A stretch of 64,000 nt of DNA from Streptomyces pilosus (GCF_014649835.1 NZ_BMTU01000004.1:1-64000); one strand, 5' to 3'; shown: positions 36,520 to 45,087, counted from the stretch's first letter. Translations and numbers: made by a program. Notes: generated by a model not told the origin, from the sequence alone.

Positions 36520-37386
36520 ATGCGTCTGGCACTGTTCAACAAGGGACGCCTCGGACTCGTCGTCGGTGACGACCTCGTCGACGTGACCGACCAGGTCGCC
36601 GGAGCCGACACCGCCGGCCCCGTCGGTGCGCTCCAGCGGTACGTCGAGGCGGTCGCCGACGGGGAGACGGCCCGTTTCGAAGCAGCCGGCCGGCCCCGCA
36701 TCCCCCTGGCCGAAGCGGTCCTGGAGGCCCCGCTCCCCCGCCCCGGGAAGATCATCGGCGCGCCGGTCAACTACCTCGACCACAAGGCCGAGATGGAGTA
36801 CACCACCTCGGTGGCCGACCTCGGTGTGTTCCTCAAGGCGAACTCCTCCGTCATCGGCCCGGGCCAGGACATCCTCCTCCCCTACTCCGACAAGCGCACC
36901 GACCAGGAAGGCGAACTGGGCGTCGTCATCGGCCGCACTGCCTCGCACGTGAGCACGGACGAAGCCCTGGACCACGTCTTCGGCTACACCTGCGTCCTGG
37001 ACATCACCGTCCGCTCCGGCGAGGACCGCTCCACCCGCAAGTCTTTCGACACGTTCACCCCGCTCGGCCCCTGGATCGTGACCGCCGACGAGATCCCGGA
37101 CCCGGACGCCCTCGACCTGCGCTGCGACGTCGGCGGCACCACCCGGCAGCGCACCAACACGACGGACCTCATCTTCGGCGTCCGCGAACTGATCGCCTAC
37201 ACCTCCTCCGTCATGACCCTGCACCCGGGCGACGTGATCGCGACCGGCACCCCGGCCGGAGTGGGACCGCTCAGCCACGGAGACCGCGTGGTCCTGGACA
37301 TCGAGAAGGTCGGTCGCCTGGAGGTCGGTGTCGACGGCTCCCGTGCCACCCCCTACGACCAGCGCCCCGGCCACCGCGGCCGCTGA
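36520..37386 (+). CDS. Fumarylpyruvate hydrolase (FAH family)
   Basis: 288 residues. The FAH domain covers about 70-280: GAPVNYLDHKAEM, then DQEGELGVVIGRTA with metal-binding acids, YTCVLDITVRSGEDRSTRKS, LGPWIVTADE and GDVIATGTPAGVG. In the gentisate route it splits fumarylpyruvate, or maleylpyruvate directly, to pyruvate plus fumarate or maleate. AAGGAGG precedes the ATG. No maleylpyruvate isomerase lies in this operon, so either a gene elsewhere supplies it or this enzyme acts on maleylpyruvate. Confidence 0.85.
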   Translation: MRLALFNKGRLGLVVGDDLVDVTDQVAGADTAGPVGALQRYVEAVADGETARFEAAGRPRIPLAEAVLEAPLPRPGKIIGAPVNYLDHKAEMEYTTSVADLGVFLKANSSVIGPGQDILLPYSDKRTDQEGELGVVIGRTASHVSTDEALDHVFGYTCVLDITVRSGEDRSTRKSFDTFTPLGPWIVTADEIPDPDALDLRCDVGGTTRQRTNTTDLIFGVRELIAYTSSVMTLHPGDVIATGTPAGVGPLSHGDRVVLDIEKVGRLEVGVDGSRATPYDQRPGHRGR

Positions 37387-37402
37387 CCGCCGCTCGCCGC
37401 CA

Positions 37403-37458
37403 GGTGGTGCCGGCACTCGTAGACTCCCCCCACCGGCCGGCACCCGGCCGGCACCACC
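37403..37458 (+). terminator. Long-loop hairpin between fumarylpyruvate hydrolase and MarR genes
   Basis: Perfect 12-base arms GGTGGTGCCGGC (37403-37414) and GCCGGCACCACC (37447-37458) enclose a 32-base GC-rich loop with internal CCGGCC repeats. It starts 16 bp after the hydrolase stop and ends 24 bp before the MarR start. It could terminate the catabolic genes or attenuate read-through into the regulator. Confidence 0.45.
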
Positions 37459-37482
37459 CCGGCGACAGACGGACGGAAGACT

Positions 37483-37932
37483 GTGGCGCACGCACTGGAA
37501 CTGCACAACTACGTCGGACACCTGATCCGACGCGCGGAACAGGTGCACACCGCCCTGTGGTACCGGCACGTGTCCAGGGAGATCACCTCCCAGCAGTTCG
37601 CCGTCCTCAACGCCCTCAGCCGTGACCCCGGCATCGACCAACGCACCCTGGCGCGCTTCACCTCACTGGACCGTTCGACGGTCAACCACATCGTCCGCCG
37701 GCTTACCGAGCAGCACTACGTCAGTCAGGTACGCGACGAGGAGGACCGTCGGCGGACCTTGCTGAGTCTCACCGATCAGGGAGCCGAACTGCTCGACTCC
37801 CTGATCGGTCCGGCCGAGGCCGTCAACGAGCAACTGCTCGAGGCGCTTCCCGGTGACGAACGCAAGCTGGCCGTCGACGTCCTTCGCAAGATCGCGTCGC
37901 TGGACGCCGAGGCACTCAGCGACGGCCAGTGA
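37483..37932 (+). CDS. MarR-family transcriptional regulator
   Basis: 149 residues with the winged helix of MarR proteins (about 30-100): ITSQQFAVLNALSRDPGIDQ, RTLARFTSLDRSTVNHIVRR, then the wing VRDEEDRRRTLLSLTDQG. Such regulators often repress aromatic catabolic genes and release DNA on binding the acid. The GTG at 37483 follows GGAAGA. The 21-bp palindrome at 34119-34139 has MarR-like symmetry and is a candidate target. Confidence 0.9.
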   Translation: MAHALELHNYVGHLIRRAEQVHTALWYRHVSREITSQQFAVLNALSRDPGIDQRTLARFTSLDRSTVNHIVRRLTEQHYVSQVRDEEDRRRTLLSLTDQGAELLDSLIGPAEAVNEQLLEALPGDERKLAVDVLRKIASLDAEALSDGQ

Positions 37933-37979
37933 GCTCGGTGAAGCGCGGGACGTCCAGGTAGCGAGGAAGGACTCACGCC

Positions 37980-38795
37980 TTGACCCGTCACACCCTGCGC
38001 AGCGCGCCTTCCTCCCCTTCCCCGCAGGAATCCGGTTCCCCGCCCGCCACCGCAACAGGGCCCGTCATCGGCCGGGCTCTGCGCATCCTCGGTGCCTTCA
38101 GCGCACAACGTCCTCACCTGTCCCTGAGCGAGCTGGCCCGGCGATCAGGTCTGCCCGTGTCCACCGTGCACCGCATGCTGGGTGACCTGCTCGTGTGGGG
38201 CGCTCTGGAACGCGACGCGCAAGGCCGCTACCGCATCGGGCTGCGGCTGTGGGAGGTCGCATCCTTGGCTCCGCGCAGTCAAGGGCTGCGCGAGCGCGCA
38301 CTGCCCTACCTGGAAGACCTCTCCTCCCTCGTCCGTGAGAACGTCCAGCTCGCCGTCCGTGACGCAAGCGAGGTGGTCTTCATCGAACGCATCGCGCCGA
38401 GCTGTGCCGTGCCCACGCTGACACGAGTGGGAGGACGGCTGGGCATCACCACGACAGCGGCTGGACTGGTGCTGCTCGCTCACGCACCGGCAGCCGTTCA
38501 GGAGGAAGCTCTCGCGCGGACGATACCCCGGCACACCCCGTTCACGCTCACCGACAGCGGCCGGCTCAGGGCGGTCCTCGCCCAGGCACGCACGTGCGGC
38601 TACGCGGTCAGCGACCGGCAACTGTCCACCGACACCCTCTCCGTCGCCGCGCCCGTCACCACCGACGACGGCGAGGTGACCGCAGCCGTCTCCGCGGTGG
38701 TCCGGCACGGGTCCACGTCCGTCGGAGCGCTCGCCGATCTGGTCCGCTCATGCGGCCGCGCCATTTCGCGAGCTCTTGACACACCCGACCTCTGA
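37980..38795 (+). CDS. IclR-family transcriptional regulator
   Basis: 271 residues. After a 25-residue Pro/Ser-rich leader comes the IclR winged helix-turn-helix (LSELARRSGLPVSTVHRMLG, about 48-67), then the GAF-like effector domain (VQLAVRDASEVVFIERIAPS, TTAAGLVLLAHAP, YAVSDRQL). IclR proteins commonly control gentisate and protocatechuate genes in actinobacteria. The start is TTG at 37980 with GAGGAAGG upstream. It lies 47 bp after MarR and just before the transporter promoter. Confidence 0.9.
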   Translation: MTRHTLRSAPSSPSPQESGSPPATATGPVIGRALRILGAFSAQRPHLSLSELARRSGLPVSTVHRMLGDLLVWGALERDAQGRYRIGLRLWEVASLAPRSQGLRERALPYLEDLSSLVRENVQLAVRDASEVVFIERIAPSCAVPTLTRVGGRLGITTTAAGLVLLAHAPAAVQEEALARTIPRHTPFTLTDSGRLRAVLAQARTCGYAVSDRQLSTDTLSVAAPVTTDDGEVTAAVSAVVRHGSTSVGALADLVRSCGRAISRALDTPDL

Positions 38796-38838
38796 AGGAC
38801 ATCGGCCCGCCACACTTGTTTCCCGGCATCCGGGAAAC
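38776..38838 (+). promoter_or_regulatory. Transporter promoter region with palindrome
   Basis: TTGACA at 38776-38781 lies in the last codons of the IclR gene. Downstream is a perfect inverted repeat GTTTCCCGG-CAT-CCGGGAAAC (38818-38838). No gene occupies 38796-39005 apart from a short frame starting at 38870, so this is the probable control region of the transporter. The repeat could be bound by IclR, which often uses TTCC/GGAA half-sites, as also found in the palindrome at 34106. Confidence 0.45.
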
Positions 38839-39005
38839 CACCTGGCCGCGCGAGAGCGCCGCTCGCACCATGACTGCTCCCACTGCCGAACCCGAGGCTG
38901 CCGCCCACGGCGCGCCGACGAGCCGGTTCGGCCATCCCGCAGTCGACAACGGAGTGCTGCCATGGAGAAGTGCCCCCACCGCCCCACCGCCCCGCAGGCC
39001 GTCCG

Positions 39006-40355
39006 GTGACCGCCCGCCTCACGCAGGCCCTGGACGACGGGCCCATGAGCCGCTTCCAGTGGGGTGCGATCGCCATCTGCGTGCTGCTCAACACCCTTGA
39101 CGGCTTCGACGTGCTGGTCATGTCCTTCACCGGGAAGACGATCTCCGGCGAGTGGCACCTCGATGCCGGTACCCTCGGGCTGCTGCTGAGCAGCGGGCTG
39201 GCGGGCATGGCGTTGGGCGCCCTGCTCATCGCTCCCCAGGCCGACCGGATCGGCCGGCGCCCCGTCATCCTGGCCGGCCTGGCCCTCGCAGCCGCGGGCA
39301 TGCTGCTGTCCTCGGTCAGTCAGAATTGGCAGCAGTTGGGGGCGCTGCGCCTGCTCACAGGCGTCGGCATCGGCGCCGTTCTCGCCTGCAGCAACGTCAT
39401 CGCCGGTGAGTTCGCCTCCCGCCGCTGGCGCGGTCTGGCCGTCAGCCTCAACTCCACCGGGTACGCCGTGGGAGCGACAATCGGCGGCGTCTCTTCGGTC
39501 GCCCTCATCGACCGCTACGGCTGGCGCTCGGTGTTCCTGGCCGGCGGACTCGCCACCCTGGCCGTCATTCCCCTTGCCTTCCGTCTCCTGCCGGAATCGC
39601 TCGACTTCCTCCTCAGCAGGAGACCCGCCAATGCCCTGAGCCGTGTCAACGAGCTGGCCCGCCGCATGGGGCAGCCACACCTGTCCACGCTCCCGGACAA
39701 GGAACCGACGACGCTCACCTCCGCAGGCGGGTTCCGCCGCCTTCTGGCGCCGGATCTCCGCCGCCCCACCCTGGTGCTGTGGGGTGCCTTCTTCCTCGTC
39801 ATGGCCGCCTTCTACTTCGTCACAAGCTGGACGCCGACTCTCCTCGTGGAGGCCGGGATGTCCGCGACACAGAGCCTGACCGGCGGAACGCTGCTCAACC
39901 TGGGCGGTGTCTTCGGCACCGCACTCCTGGGCGCACTGGCCGCGCGGTACGCGCTCGGCAGCGTCCTGCGTACCTACCTCTTCGTGTCGGCAGCACTCGT
40001 CGTGGCCTTCGCGTCGTCCACCGACACACTCGTCCTGGCCTTCTGCATCGGCGCCGCCATCGGAGTCGCGGTCAACGGCTGCATCGCCGGCCTCTACGCC
40101 TTGACGCCGAGCGTCTACCCGGCACCGCTGCGGGCGACAGGTGTGGGAGCGGCGATCAGTGTCGGCCGCGTGGGTGCCATCATCGCACCCACCACGGCGG
40201 GCTGGCTGCTGGACGCGGGCTGGACACCGCTGGCCTTGTACGTCACGACGGGTGCGGTGTTCTGCGCGGCCGGCTTGCTCCTTCTGGCCACGCGAAGGAA
40301 ACAGCCGACAGTGAAGGCGGCGCATGACACCAGGCCAACACCGTCGTCTGCTTAA
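39006..40355 (+). CDS. MFS aromatic acid:H+ symporter (AAHS family)
   Basis: 449 residues with 12 membrane segments. LLNTLDGFDVLVMSFTG in helix 1 has the conserved DGxD motif of aromatic acid symporters, ADRIGRRPVILAGLALAAAG is motif A after helix 2, and helix 4 carries the LRLLTGVGIG segment. It probably imports 3-hydroxybenzoate or gentisate for the adjoining operon. I start at the GTG at 39006; ATG 39045 (MSRFQWG) and GTG 38970 are alternatives. A short out-of-frame ORF at 38870 looks non-coding. Confidence 0.85.
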   Translation: MTARLTQALDDGPMSRFQWGAIAICVLLNTLDGFDVLVMSFTGKTISGEWHLDAGTLGLLLSSGLAGMALGALLIAPQADRIGRRPVILAGLALAAAGMLLSSVSQNWQQLGALRLLTGVGIGAVLACSNVIAGEFASRRWRGLAVSLNSTGYAVGATIGGVSSVALIDRYGWRSVFLAGGLATLAVIPLAFRLLPESLDFLLSRRPANALSRVNELARRMGQPHLSTLPDKEPTTLTSAGGFRRLLAPDLRRPTLVLWGAFFLVMAAFYFVTSWTPTLLVEAGMSATQSLTGGTLLNLGGVFGTALLGALAARYALGSVLRTYLFVSAALVVAFASSTDTLVLAFCIGAAIGVAVNGCIAGLYALTPSVYPAPLRATGVGAAISVGRVGAIIAPTTAGWLLDAGWTPLALYVTTGAVFCAAGLLLLATRRKQPTVKAAHDTRPTPSSA

Positions 40356-40598
40356 GCTGCCCGACCGCCCGCCTCGCAACAAGACGGGCCCCAAGCAGCC
40401 GTGGCTTCGCCACGGGCCGGGATCGCCAGTTCAGCTGCCATGGCCAGCTAGTCGATCCTGTCTCCCGCACTCACGCAACCCGGTCGCACTCGGAGGGGCA
40501 CGCACCCTCACACGGACGGACGAGCGCGTGCGATCGCAAATCAGGCACCCGGGAAAGTCACGTCCATACGGACTGCACGGGCCGCCGACCGCATCGTG

Positions 40599-40756
40599 TG
40601 CGCCAGCGCGTTCGATCTCACAGGGAAGCCGCACCGGAGTGCTCCGATGCGGCTTCGCCGTCTCACGATCCGCGCAGAGATCCCGTCAAGACGGACCTCG
40701 GTGGGGCCTCGCCGTATCACCCTCGTGTCACACCGCAATCACCAACTGGGCAGACC
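40599..40756. repeat. 158-bp dispersed repeat, copy A, with imperfect hairpin
   Basis: This segment aligns without gaps to 49939-50096, about 87 per cent identical over 158 bp and offset by exactly 9340 bp, in direct orientation. It contains a long stem-loop (GAAGCCGCACCGGAG with a one-mismatch partner, 40625-40656) that is perfect in the other copy. The surrounding 40356-41182 region holds no recognisable gene. Its nature is unknown; a small non-autonomous mobile repeat or a conserved structured RNA is possible. Confidence 0.7.
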
Positions 40757-41182
40757 GTCTTGGACCAAGAGGCTCTGACCTGCAATTTCATGCCCGCAGT
40801 GGACTGCCGTAGACGCCCCTGGACGGTCTCTACAACCTGTGCCATGTGGTACCCAGTGAGGGACCCAGGATCAGAACCGGAGCGTCTTCTGGCCCGTCAA
40901 AGCGGTATTGCAGGGTGTTGGGTGGTGTCTCGCTCACGCCCCAGACCCTCTCACGTCTCACGAAATCTCACACAGCCCGGGGAAGCCGGCGGCCCGATGC
41001 ACCCGAGGCTCGGCCCGTCGGGCACTGCCGACGGCCTCGTCGATCGAGTCTGAGCCTCTCAGCGTGTACGCGCGCCCCTGACGCAGCGTGGCCTGCTAGG
41101 TGTGCTGGGTGCTTGAACAGGTGAGGGCCTTCTGGGTTCGGTGTGGATTGCGACATCTACGCCCGACCGCCAGGAGGCCCTC

Positions 41183-41592
41183 GTGTCCCACCGTAATGCC
41201 CCGCTGACGCCGACCGGCAGGCCGCGTCTGGCCCGGTGTGTCGTGGCCGACACCTGCGCCGGCTTCCCGACCCGAGCCGTGGCCTGGTTCGCGCCCGCGG
41301 CATCACCGTCGAATGCGTGCTGACCGACAACGCCTGGGCCTACACCAAGAACACCTGGCGCCGGACCTGTCACGACCTGGACATCAGCCCCCGCTGGACA
41401 CGGCCCTGGCGGCCGCAGACCAACGGCAGGGTCGAACGCTTCCACCGCACCCTGCTGGAAGAGTGGGCCTACGCCCGCCCCTACCACTCGGAGCAGGAAC
41501 GACGCGACGCCTTCCCCTCCCCTGCGTGTCCGCCTTGCGATCCGTCGGTCAGCCCGCCTCCACGGCGCTCTCCACGCGCTGAGGCGGCGTGA
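41183..41592 (+). pseudogene. IS481-family transposase, internally deleted
   Basis: The N-terminus is present (GTG 41183, VSHRNAPLTPTGRPRLARCV). It then jumps out of frame to the C-terminal part of the DDE integrase core: VRARGITVECVLTDNAWAYT (an Asp of the triad) and RPQTNGRVERFHRTLLEEWA (the Glu region) before a TGA at 41590. The middle of the protein is missing, so the element is dead. This matches IS481 transposases common in streptomycetes. Confidence 0.8.
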
Positions 41593-41666
41593 CCGTAATC
41601 GACTTCAGCGGCATCACGGGACACTGCTTCTCGTTCTCCCTCGGGCGACTGGGCGTCACTGGCAGC

Positions 41667-41695
41667 AATGCGGTAATGCGGTAATGCGGTAATGC
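41667..41695. repeat. Short tandem repeat (AATGCGGT)n
   Basis: Three full copies and a partial fourth of the octamer AATGCGGT, followed by AAAAA. It lies between the dead IS481 gene and the cold-shock terminators. There is no coding context; replication slippage could vary the copy number. Confidence 0.8.
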
Positions 41696-41891
41696 AAAAA
41701 GACCTCACTCCGAAGGCATGCGTGGGAGGTCGGTCCAAAACCCCAGAGCCACGTCGCCGGCCCCGGCCGACTCTCCACCGCGCGAACTCCGGTCCCGTTG
41801 ACCCCTCCCGCCGATCGGGCCTGCCGAAGCCGAGTGAAACGGCCGGCAACTGAGGTCAGGAAGTTCGGCCGAGGTCACACCCGTCTCAACA

Positions 41892-41931
41892 GATCAGGGG
41901 CCGCGCAGCGATGACTGCGCGGCCCCTGATC
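41892..41931. terminator. Very strong hairpin terminator
   Basis: Perfect 17-base arms (GATCAGGGGCCGCGCAG and its complement) flank the six-base loop CGATGA. It is the second of two hairpins downstream of the cold-shock gene on the minus strand and would also stop transcription coming rightward from the IS481 remnant. Confidence 0.65.
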
Positions 41932-41962
41932 CTGTGCACGCCCCGCACGAGAGCAGGCGCTT

Positions 41963-41992
41963 CGCCCGGTGGGCGGCAAAGCCCACCGGGCG
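41963..41992 (-). terminator. Hairpin terminator directly after the first cold-shock gene
   Basis: CGCCCGGTGGGC (41963-41974) pairs perfectly with GCCCACCGGGCG (41981-41992) around GGCAAA, and the stem can be extended by partly matching GGCGC/GCGCT flanks. It is 48 bp past the stop codon of the cold-shock gene. With the next hairpin it makes a tandem terminator. Confidence 0.65.
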
Positions 41993-42040
41993 GCGCTCAC
42001 CGGACGCAGTGTGCGTGATCCCTCGGGCGGGTCTGTGAGG

Positions 42041-42244
42041 TCAGGCCGGGGTGATGTTCTCGGCCTGCGGACCCTTCTGGCCCTGGGTGACGTCGAACGT
42101 CACGGCTTGGCCCTCCTGGAGCTCCCGGAAGCCGGTGGAGTTGATCGCGGAGTAGTGCGCGAAGACATCCGGACCGCCGCCGTCCTGGGCGATGAAGCCG
42201 AAGCCCTTCTCCGCGTTGAACCACTTCACAGTTCCCGTTGCCAT
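42041..42244 (-). CDS. Cold-shock protein (CspA family)
   Basis: 67 residues, a single cold-shock domain. The RNP1 motif KGFGFI (14-19) and RNP2 DVFAHYS (26-32) are intact, as is the start [14 protein letters not shown]. It is an RNA/ssDNA chaperone. GGAAGG is 9 bases before the ATG. A close paralogue lies at 46973-47176. The MerR-type gene upstream on the same strand is 244 bp away. Confidence 0.95.
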   Translation of the reverse strand: MATGTVKWFNAEKGFGFIAQDGGGPDVFAHYSAINSTGFRELQEGQAVTFDVTQGQKGPQAENITPA

Positions 42245-42488
42245 GTCTGATGCCTTCCAGTCGATGAACGCCTACCACTCCGTGTGGCAGACGGAGGTGA
42301 TCGCCCTGGCCCCTGCGGCACAGCACAGCAAAAACGCCCACACCGGAGGCGTGGACAAGGGGGAGTTCCGAACCACGACAGCTGACGCAGACGCTACACG
42401 CCTACACGCCGCGTCACCACAGGAAACGATCACACCGCACGGCAGACCATGCGTGCGGTCCCCTCCGACGCGGACGGGCACGCCTATC

Positions 42489-42827
42489 TCACGCTGCTGC
42501 GGTCGGGTCCGCCGATTCGGTGGCGCGGCGGTATTCGGCGTTGAGGCGCTGGGCTTCCTCCAGCTGGTCTTCGAGAATGATGATGCGGCAGGCGGCCTCG
42601 ATGGGGGTGCCGTGGTCGACGAGTTCCCGGGCACGGGCGGCGATGCGCAGCTGGTAGCGGGAGTAGCGGCGGTGTCCGCCCGCGGAGCGCAGCGGGGTGA
42701 TGAGGCGGGCTTCGCCGATGGCGCGCAGGAAGCCCTGTGTGGTGCCGAGCATCTCGGCGGCCCGGCCCATGGTGTAGGCGGGGTAGTCGTCGTCATCGAG
42801 ACGGCCGAACGTGTCGTCTGCTGTCAT
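42489..42827 (-). CDS. MerR-family helix-turn-helix regulator
   Basis: 112 residues starting at ATG 42827 after GGGAGG; a longer frame upstream is unsupported. The MerR winged helix covers about 18-85: YTMGRAAEMLGTTQGFLRAI, then LRSAGGHRRYSRYQLR, followed by a short coiled-coil helix (IILEDQLEEAQRLNAEYRRA) for dimerisation. There is no effector-binding domain. It lies between the first cold-shock gene and a strong hairpin that covers its own leader. Confidence 0.85.
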   Translation of the reverse strand: MTADDTFGRLDDDDYPAYTMGRAAEMLGTTQGFLRAIGEARLITPLRSAGGHRRYSRYQLRIAARARELVDHGTPIEAACRIIILEDQLEEAQRLNAEYRRATESADPTAAA

Positions 42828-42852
42828 TGCACCTCCCTCTGGGACACCTCGA

Positions 42853-42885
42853 GGGGCCCTGGCGCCGTACTGGCGCCAAGGCCCC
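42853..42885 (-). promoter_or_regulatory. Leader hairpin of the MerR gene
   Basis: GGGGCC-C-TGGCGCC (42853-42866) pairs with GGCGCCA-A-GGCCCC (42872-42885), giving 13 pairs, one mismatch and a five-base loop. It ends only 25 bases upstream of the MerR start and just before its ribosome site on the minus strand. A stem this strong in the leader suggests control of translation or premature termination. Confidence 0.5.
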
Positions 42886-44272
42886 GAAGGAATTCCTACA
42901 CCATCTGCCGGCCCTGATACTGCACCGGCCCTGTGTTTCCGCAGACCCGACCGAGATGCTGTCGGGGGCGCGGGGATCGCGGTTGCTTGACCGGAGACCA
43001 CCTCACTATCGATGTCCTTCGGTACCCGGGTCCAAGACTTCCGCCCGGGCGATCCTGATGGCGCTCGGCTCCTCCGTTCTTCCCTCTTGATCAACTACTC
43101 ACTAATGGGAACTGCGTACTACTTGTACTGCGAACTGCTGGTGGCCTCGAACAGCGCCACTCTCCGGCAGCCAGTCCCGTCGCCCGTCCTGCGTCTGCTC
43201 TGGCTTAGAACCCCACTGCCGAACCTCCCGGTGCGCGCGCCCGCAGCCGGCGCCTTCACCGAGGTACTGCTCACTGACTTCGCTGCTGGGTACTGCGAAC
43301 CTTCACTTACTGACACTGCGGTGCTGCTCGTGGCGGCCCCTGACCACTGCGGGCCACCCGGTCCGGTCGTCAGTCCCGTCGCCGTCCTCGACCACTCTGG
43401 CTTCGGAACTCCACCACCGCACCGTCACGCCAACTGCAACTGCGTACTACTGCCCGGCAGTTCATCTCTGCCGGGCCTCTCTTGATCTCGGCTACGACAG
43501 AAACCTTAACCACATCGCCGGCCAATGTCTACTCCAGCGAGTACAGATTTCCGCGCGCTGGAAGATGCGGTACTCCGCCTCGACCAGTCTGCCTCGACCG
43601 GTCCCCATGGATGGTTCAAGCAGCCGCGAGGCTCTGGCCGGCGCTCACAGTGACCCACCACCGCGTGGCATGTCGGGTTGGGCGTGACGTCGCCGCCTGC
43701 GCCGCGGCTGCCGCCGGCGGCACCGGCCGACACTGCGTCCAGTGAGGACACCACCGACCGGCCCGGACGTTTCCAGCCGTGACGCCAGCCGGCATCTGCC
43801 GCGCATGCGCACCCCTGACCTGAATGGCGGTACCGGGGCTTCGGCTGGCCCATGGTCACCGGCCTCGCCCACGCCACGGCGCCCACCCGCCGGGCCACCG
43901 GCAGCAACATCGTGAGCGTCTTCCTTGCTCGGTAGCGTCACCGCTCAAGCAGCCGGATGGCCGGCGGCTATGGTCCGCCTCATACCGCAGCCCGACGAGT
44001 TGCTGGGGACGTTCCGCCCTGGTGGAGTCCGGCCGGAGCCACCAGAAGTCCCTGGCCGCGGCCACCGGTGGCGCTGCCGTCACCGGTCGGCCGACTGCCG
44101 AAGCGCTGTGGAGGCAGAGGGTGTCGGCTGTGCTGGGGGATTGCGCTCACCTGGGCGAGTTCGCCCGCCGTCTTCGGCGCCCCCCGTGAAGGAGGACGGG
44201 CCGCCCACGCGTCTGCAGCTCTATGTCGCCCGGATCCTGCAGGGCAACGGTGACGGGAACCCGCCGCACGCG
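42886..44272. other. 1.4-kb region without a recognisable gene
   Basis: Open frames exist (for example 43012-43485 and 43824-44189) but none resembles a known protein. The stretch 43090-43460 has unusual composition with repeated ACTGCG/GTACTGC words, and the 14-mer AACTGCGTACTACT occurs at 43110-43123 and 43438-43451. It ends at the hairpin 43452-43476, so it may be a non-coding transcript. A possible small peptide end, TAEALWRQRVSAVLGDCAHL, is read near 44095-44189 on the plus strand. Confidence 0.4.
43452..43476 (+). terminator. Hairpin terminator of an unassigned plus-strand transcript
   Basis: GCCCGGCAG (43452-43460) pairs perfectly with CTGCCGGGC (43468-43476) around TTCATCT and is followed by CTCTCTTG, a weak pyrimidine tract. 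No annotated plus-strand gene precedes it, which is why the upstream 400 bp deserve attention. Confidence 0.5.
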
Positions 44273-44308
44273 GTGTGGGCCCGACCGGCGCACCGGTCGG
44301 GCCCACAC
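44273..44308. terminator. Bidirectional hairpin terminator
   Basis: Perfect 16-base arms GTGTGGGCCCGACCGG and CCGGTCGGGCCCACAC flank the tetraloop CGCA. It begins 36 bp after the stop of the SCO5918-like gene and is the natural end of the helicase operon on the minus strand. Confidence 0.7.
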
Positions 44309-44344
44309 TGCAGATCAGGTGTCGGCTCGTGTCTGGTTACCGGG

Positions 44345-44653
44345 TCAGACCGCGAGAGGGGTGCCGAGCATCGCGGAGGCGTGCTGCATCGGGCTGAGAA
44401 TGCCCAGGGGCGCCGCCTCGGGGACGGCGCGGCAGGTGAAGCCGAGCTGAGCCATGGCCCGCAGGACTTCCGCGACGCTGAAGTCACGGCGGTCCTGGCG
44501 GGTGATGACCTGGCCGACCTGCTTGACGGGGTAGCGGCGGCGGCCGATGATCACCGATTCGCCGGTGACCGGTTCGGGCTTGATGCCCTTCATCGATTCC
44601 AGCACGCCGCTCTTGGTGAGCTCGAAGGGGAAGCGGGCGATGACGCAGCGCAT
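44345..44653 (-). CDS. SCO5918-family protein
   Basis: 102 residues beginning MRCVIARFPFELTKSGVLES. The central part has VTGESVIIGRRRYPVKQVGQ and VITRQDRRDFSVAEVLRAMA, recognised from a small conserved Streptomyces protein usually found beside a DEAD-box helicase and cold-shock genes. No catalytic motif is visible; its basic patches would suit RNA or ribosome contact, which is inference. It is the last gene of the helicase-CBS operon, 29 bp after the CBS gene. Confidence 0.75.
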   Translation of the reverse strand: MRCVIARFPFELTKSGVLESMKGIKPEPVTGESVIIGRRRYPVKQVGQVITRQDRRDFSVAEVLRAMAQLGFTCRAVPEAAPLGILSPMQHASAMLGTPLAV

Positions 44654-44682
44654 GTGGCCTCACAGGGAGAAGGAAAGAACGG

Positions 44683-45087
44683 TCAGCGGGAGAGGGCGAG
44701 GATGCCCAGGGCGCTGCCTTGCTCGTCGACCACCGGCAGGACACCGAGCCGACGGGTGCGCATCGCGTGCTCGGCTTCGGCCATCGTGGTCACGGGTGAG
44801 GCGAACGAGCCGTGGTCGCCGAGGATGTCGCGCAGGCGGACACGGTCCGTGTAGTCGGAGCTGTCTCGGACGGCGGCGAGTTCGGTCCGGGTGACCAGGC
44901 CGGTGCACTGGCCGTCCTGGTCACAGATGACGAGTCGGACCGTGCGGGCGGCGGCCATGACGGCCAGCGCCACCTCGACGCTCATGTCGTCACAGACCTG
45001 CGGTCCGGCCGCCTCCATGACCTCCACCGCCGGCCTGTGCACGGAGTCGGCGTCCGCCGGGCGGAGCTGTGTCTGAACCAGCGTCAC
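44683..45087 (-). CDS. CBS-domain protein
   Basis: 134 residues from the GTG at 45087, which has AGGAGG seven bases upstream. Two CBS motifs cover about 20-72 (MEAAGPQVCDDMSVEVALAV, LVICDQDGQCTGLVTRTELA) and 84-134 (ILGDHGSFASPVTTMAEAEH, RLGVLPVVDEQGSALGILAL). CBS pairs bind adenosine nucleotides and sense energy state. It sits 46 bp downstream of the helicase and probably belongs to its operon. Confidence 0.8.
   Translation of the reverse strand: MTLVQTQLRPADADSVHRPAVEVMEAAGPQVCDDMSVEVALAVMAAARTVRLVICDQDGQCTGLVTRTELAAVRDSSDYTDRVRLRDILGDHGSFASPVTTMAEAEHAMRTRRLGVLPVVDEQGSALGILALSR

Noticed and set aside
38816..39100. Frame starting at 38870 upstream of the transporter
   Set aside because: It is out of frame with the transporter and lacks any domain; probably leader sequence.
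40431..40634. Minus-strand open frame with a tRNA-antisense-like peptide (VRVRVRAPPSAT)
   Set aside because: It overlaps the 158-bp repeat, has no recognisable domain, and its similarity to the frame at 49648-49974 is explained by the repeated DNA.
43012..43485. Plus-strand frame of 157 codons
   Set aside because: No known motif and unusual repeats; treated as a possible non-coding transcript, not a gene.
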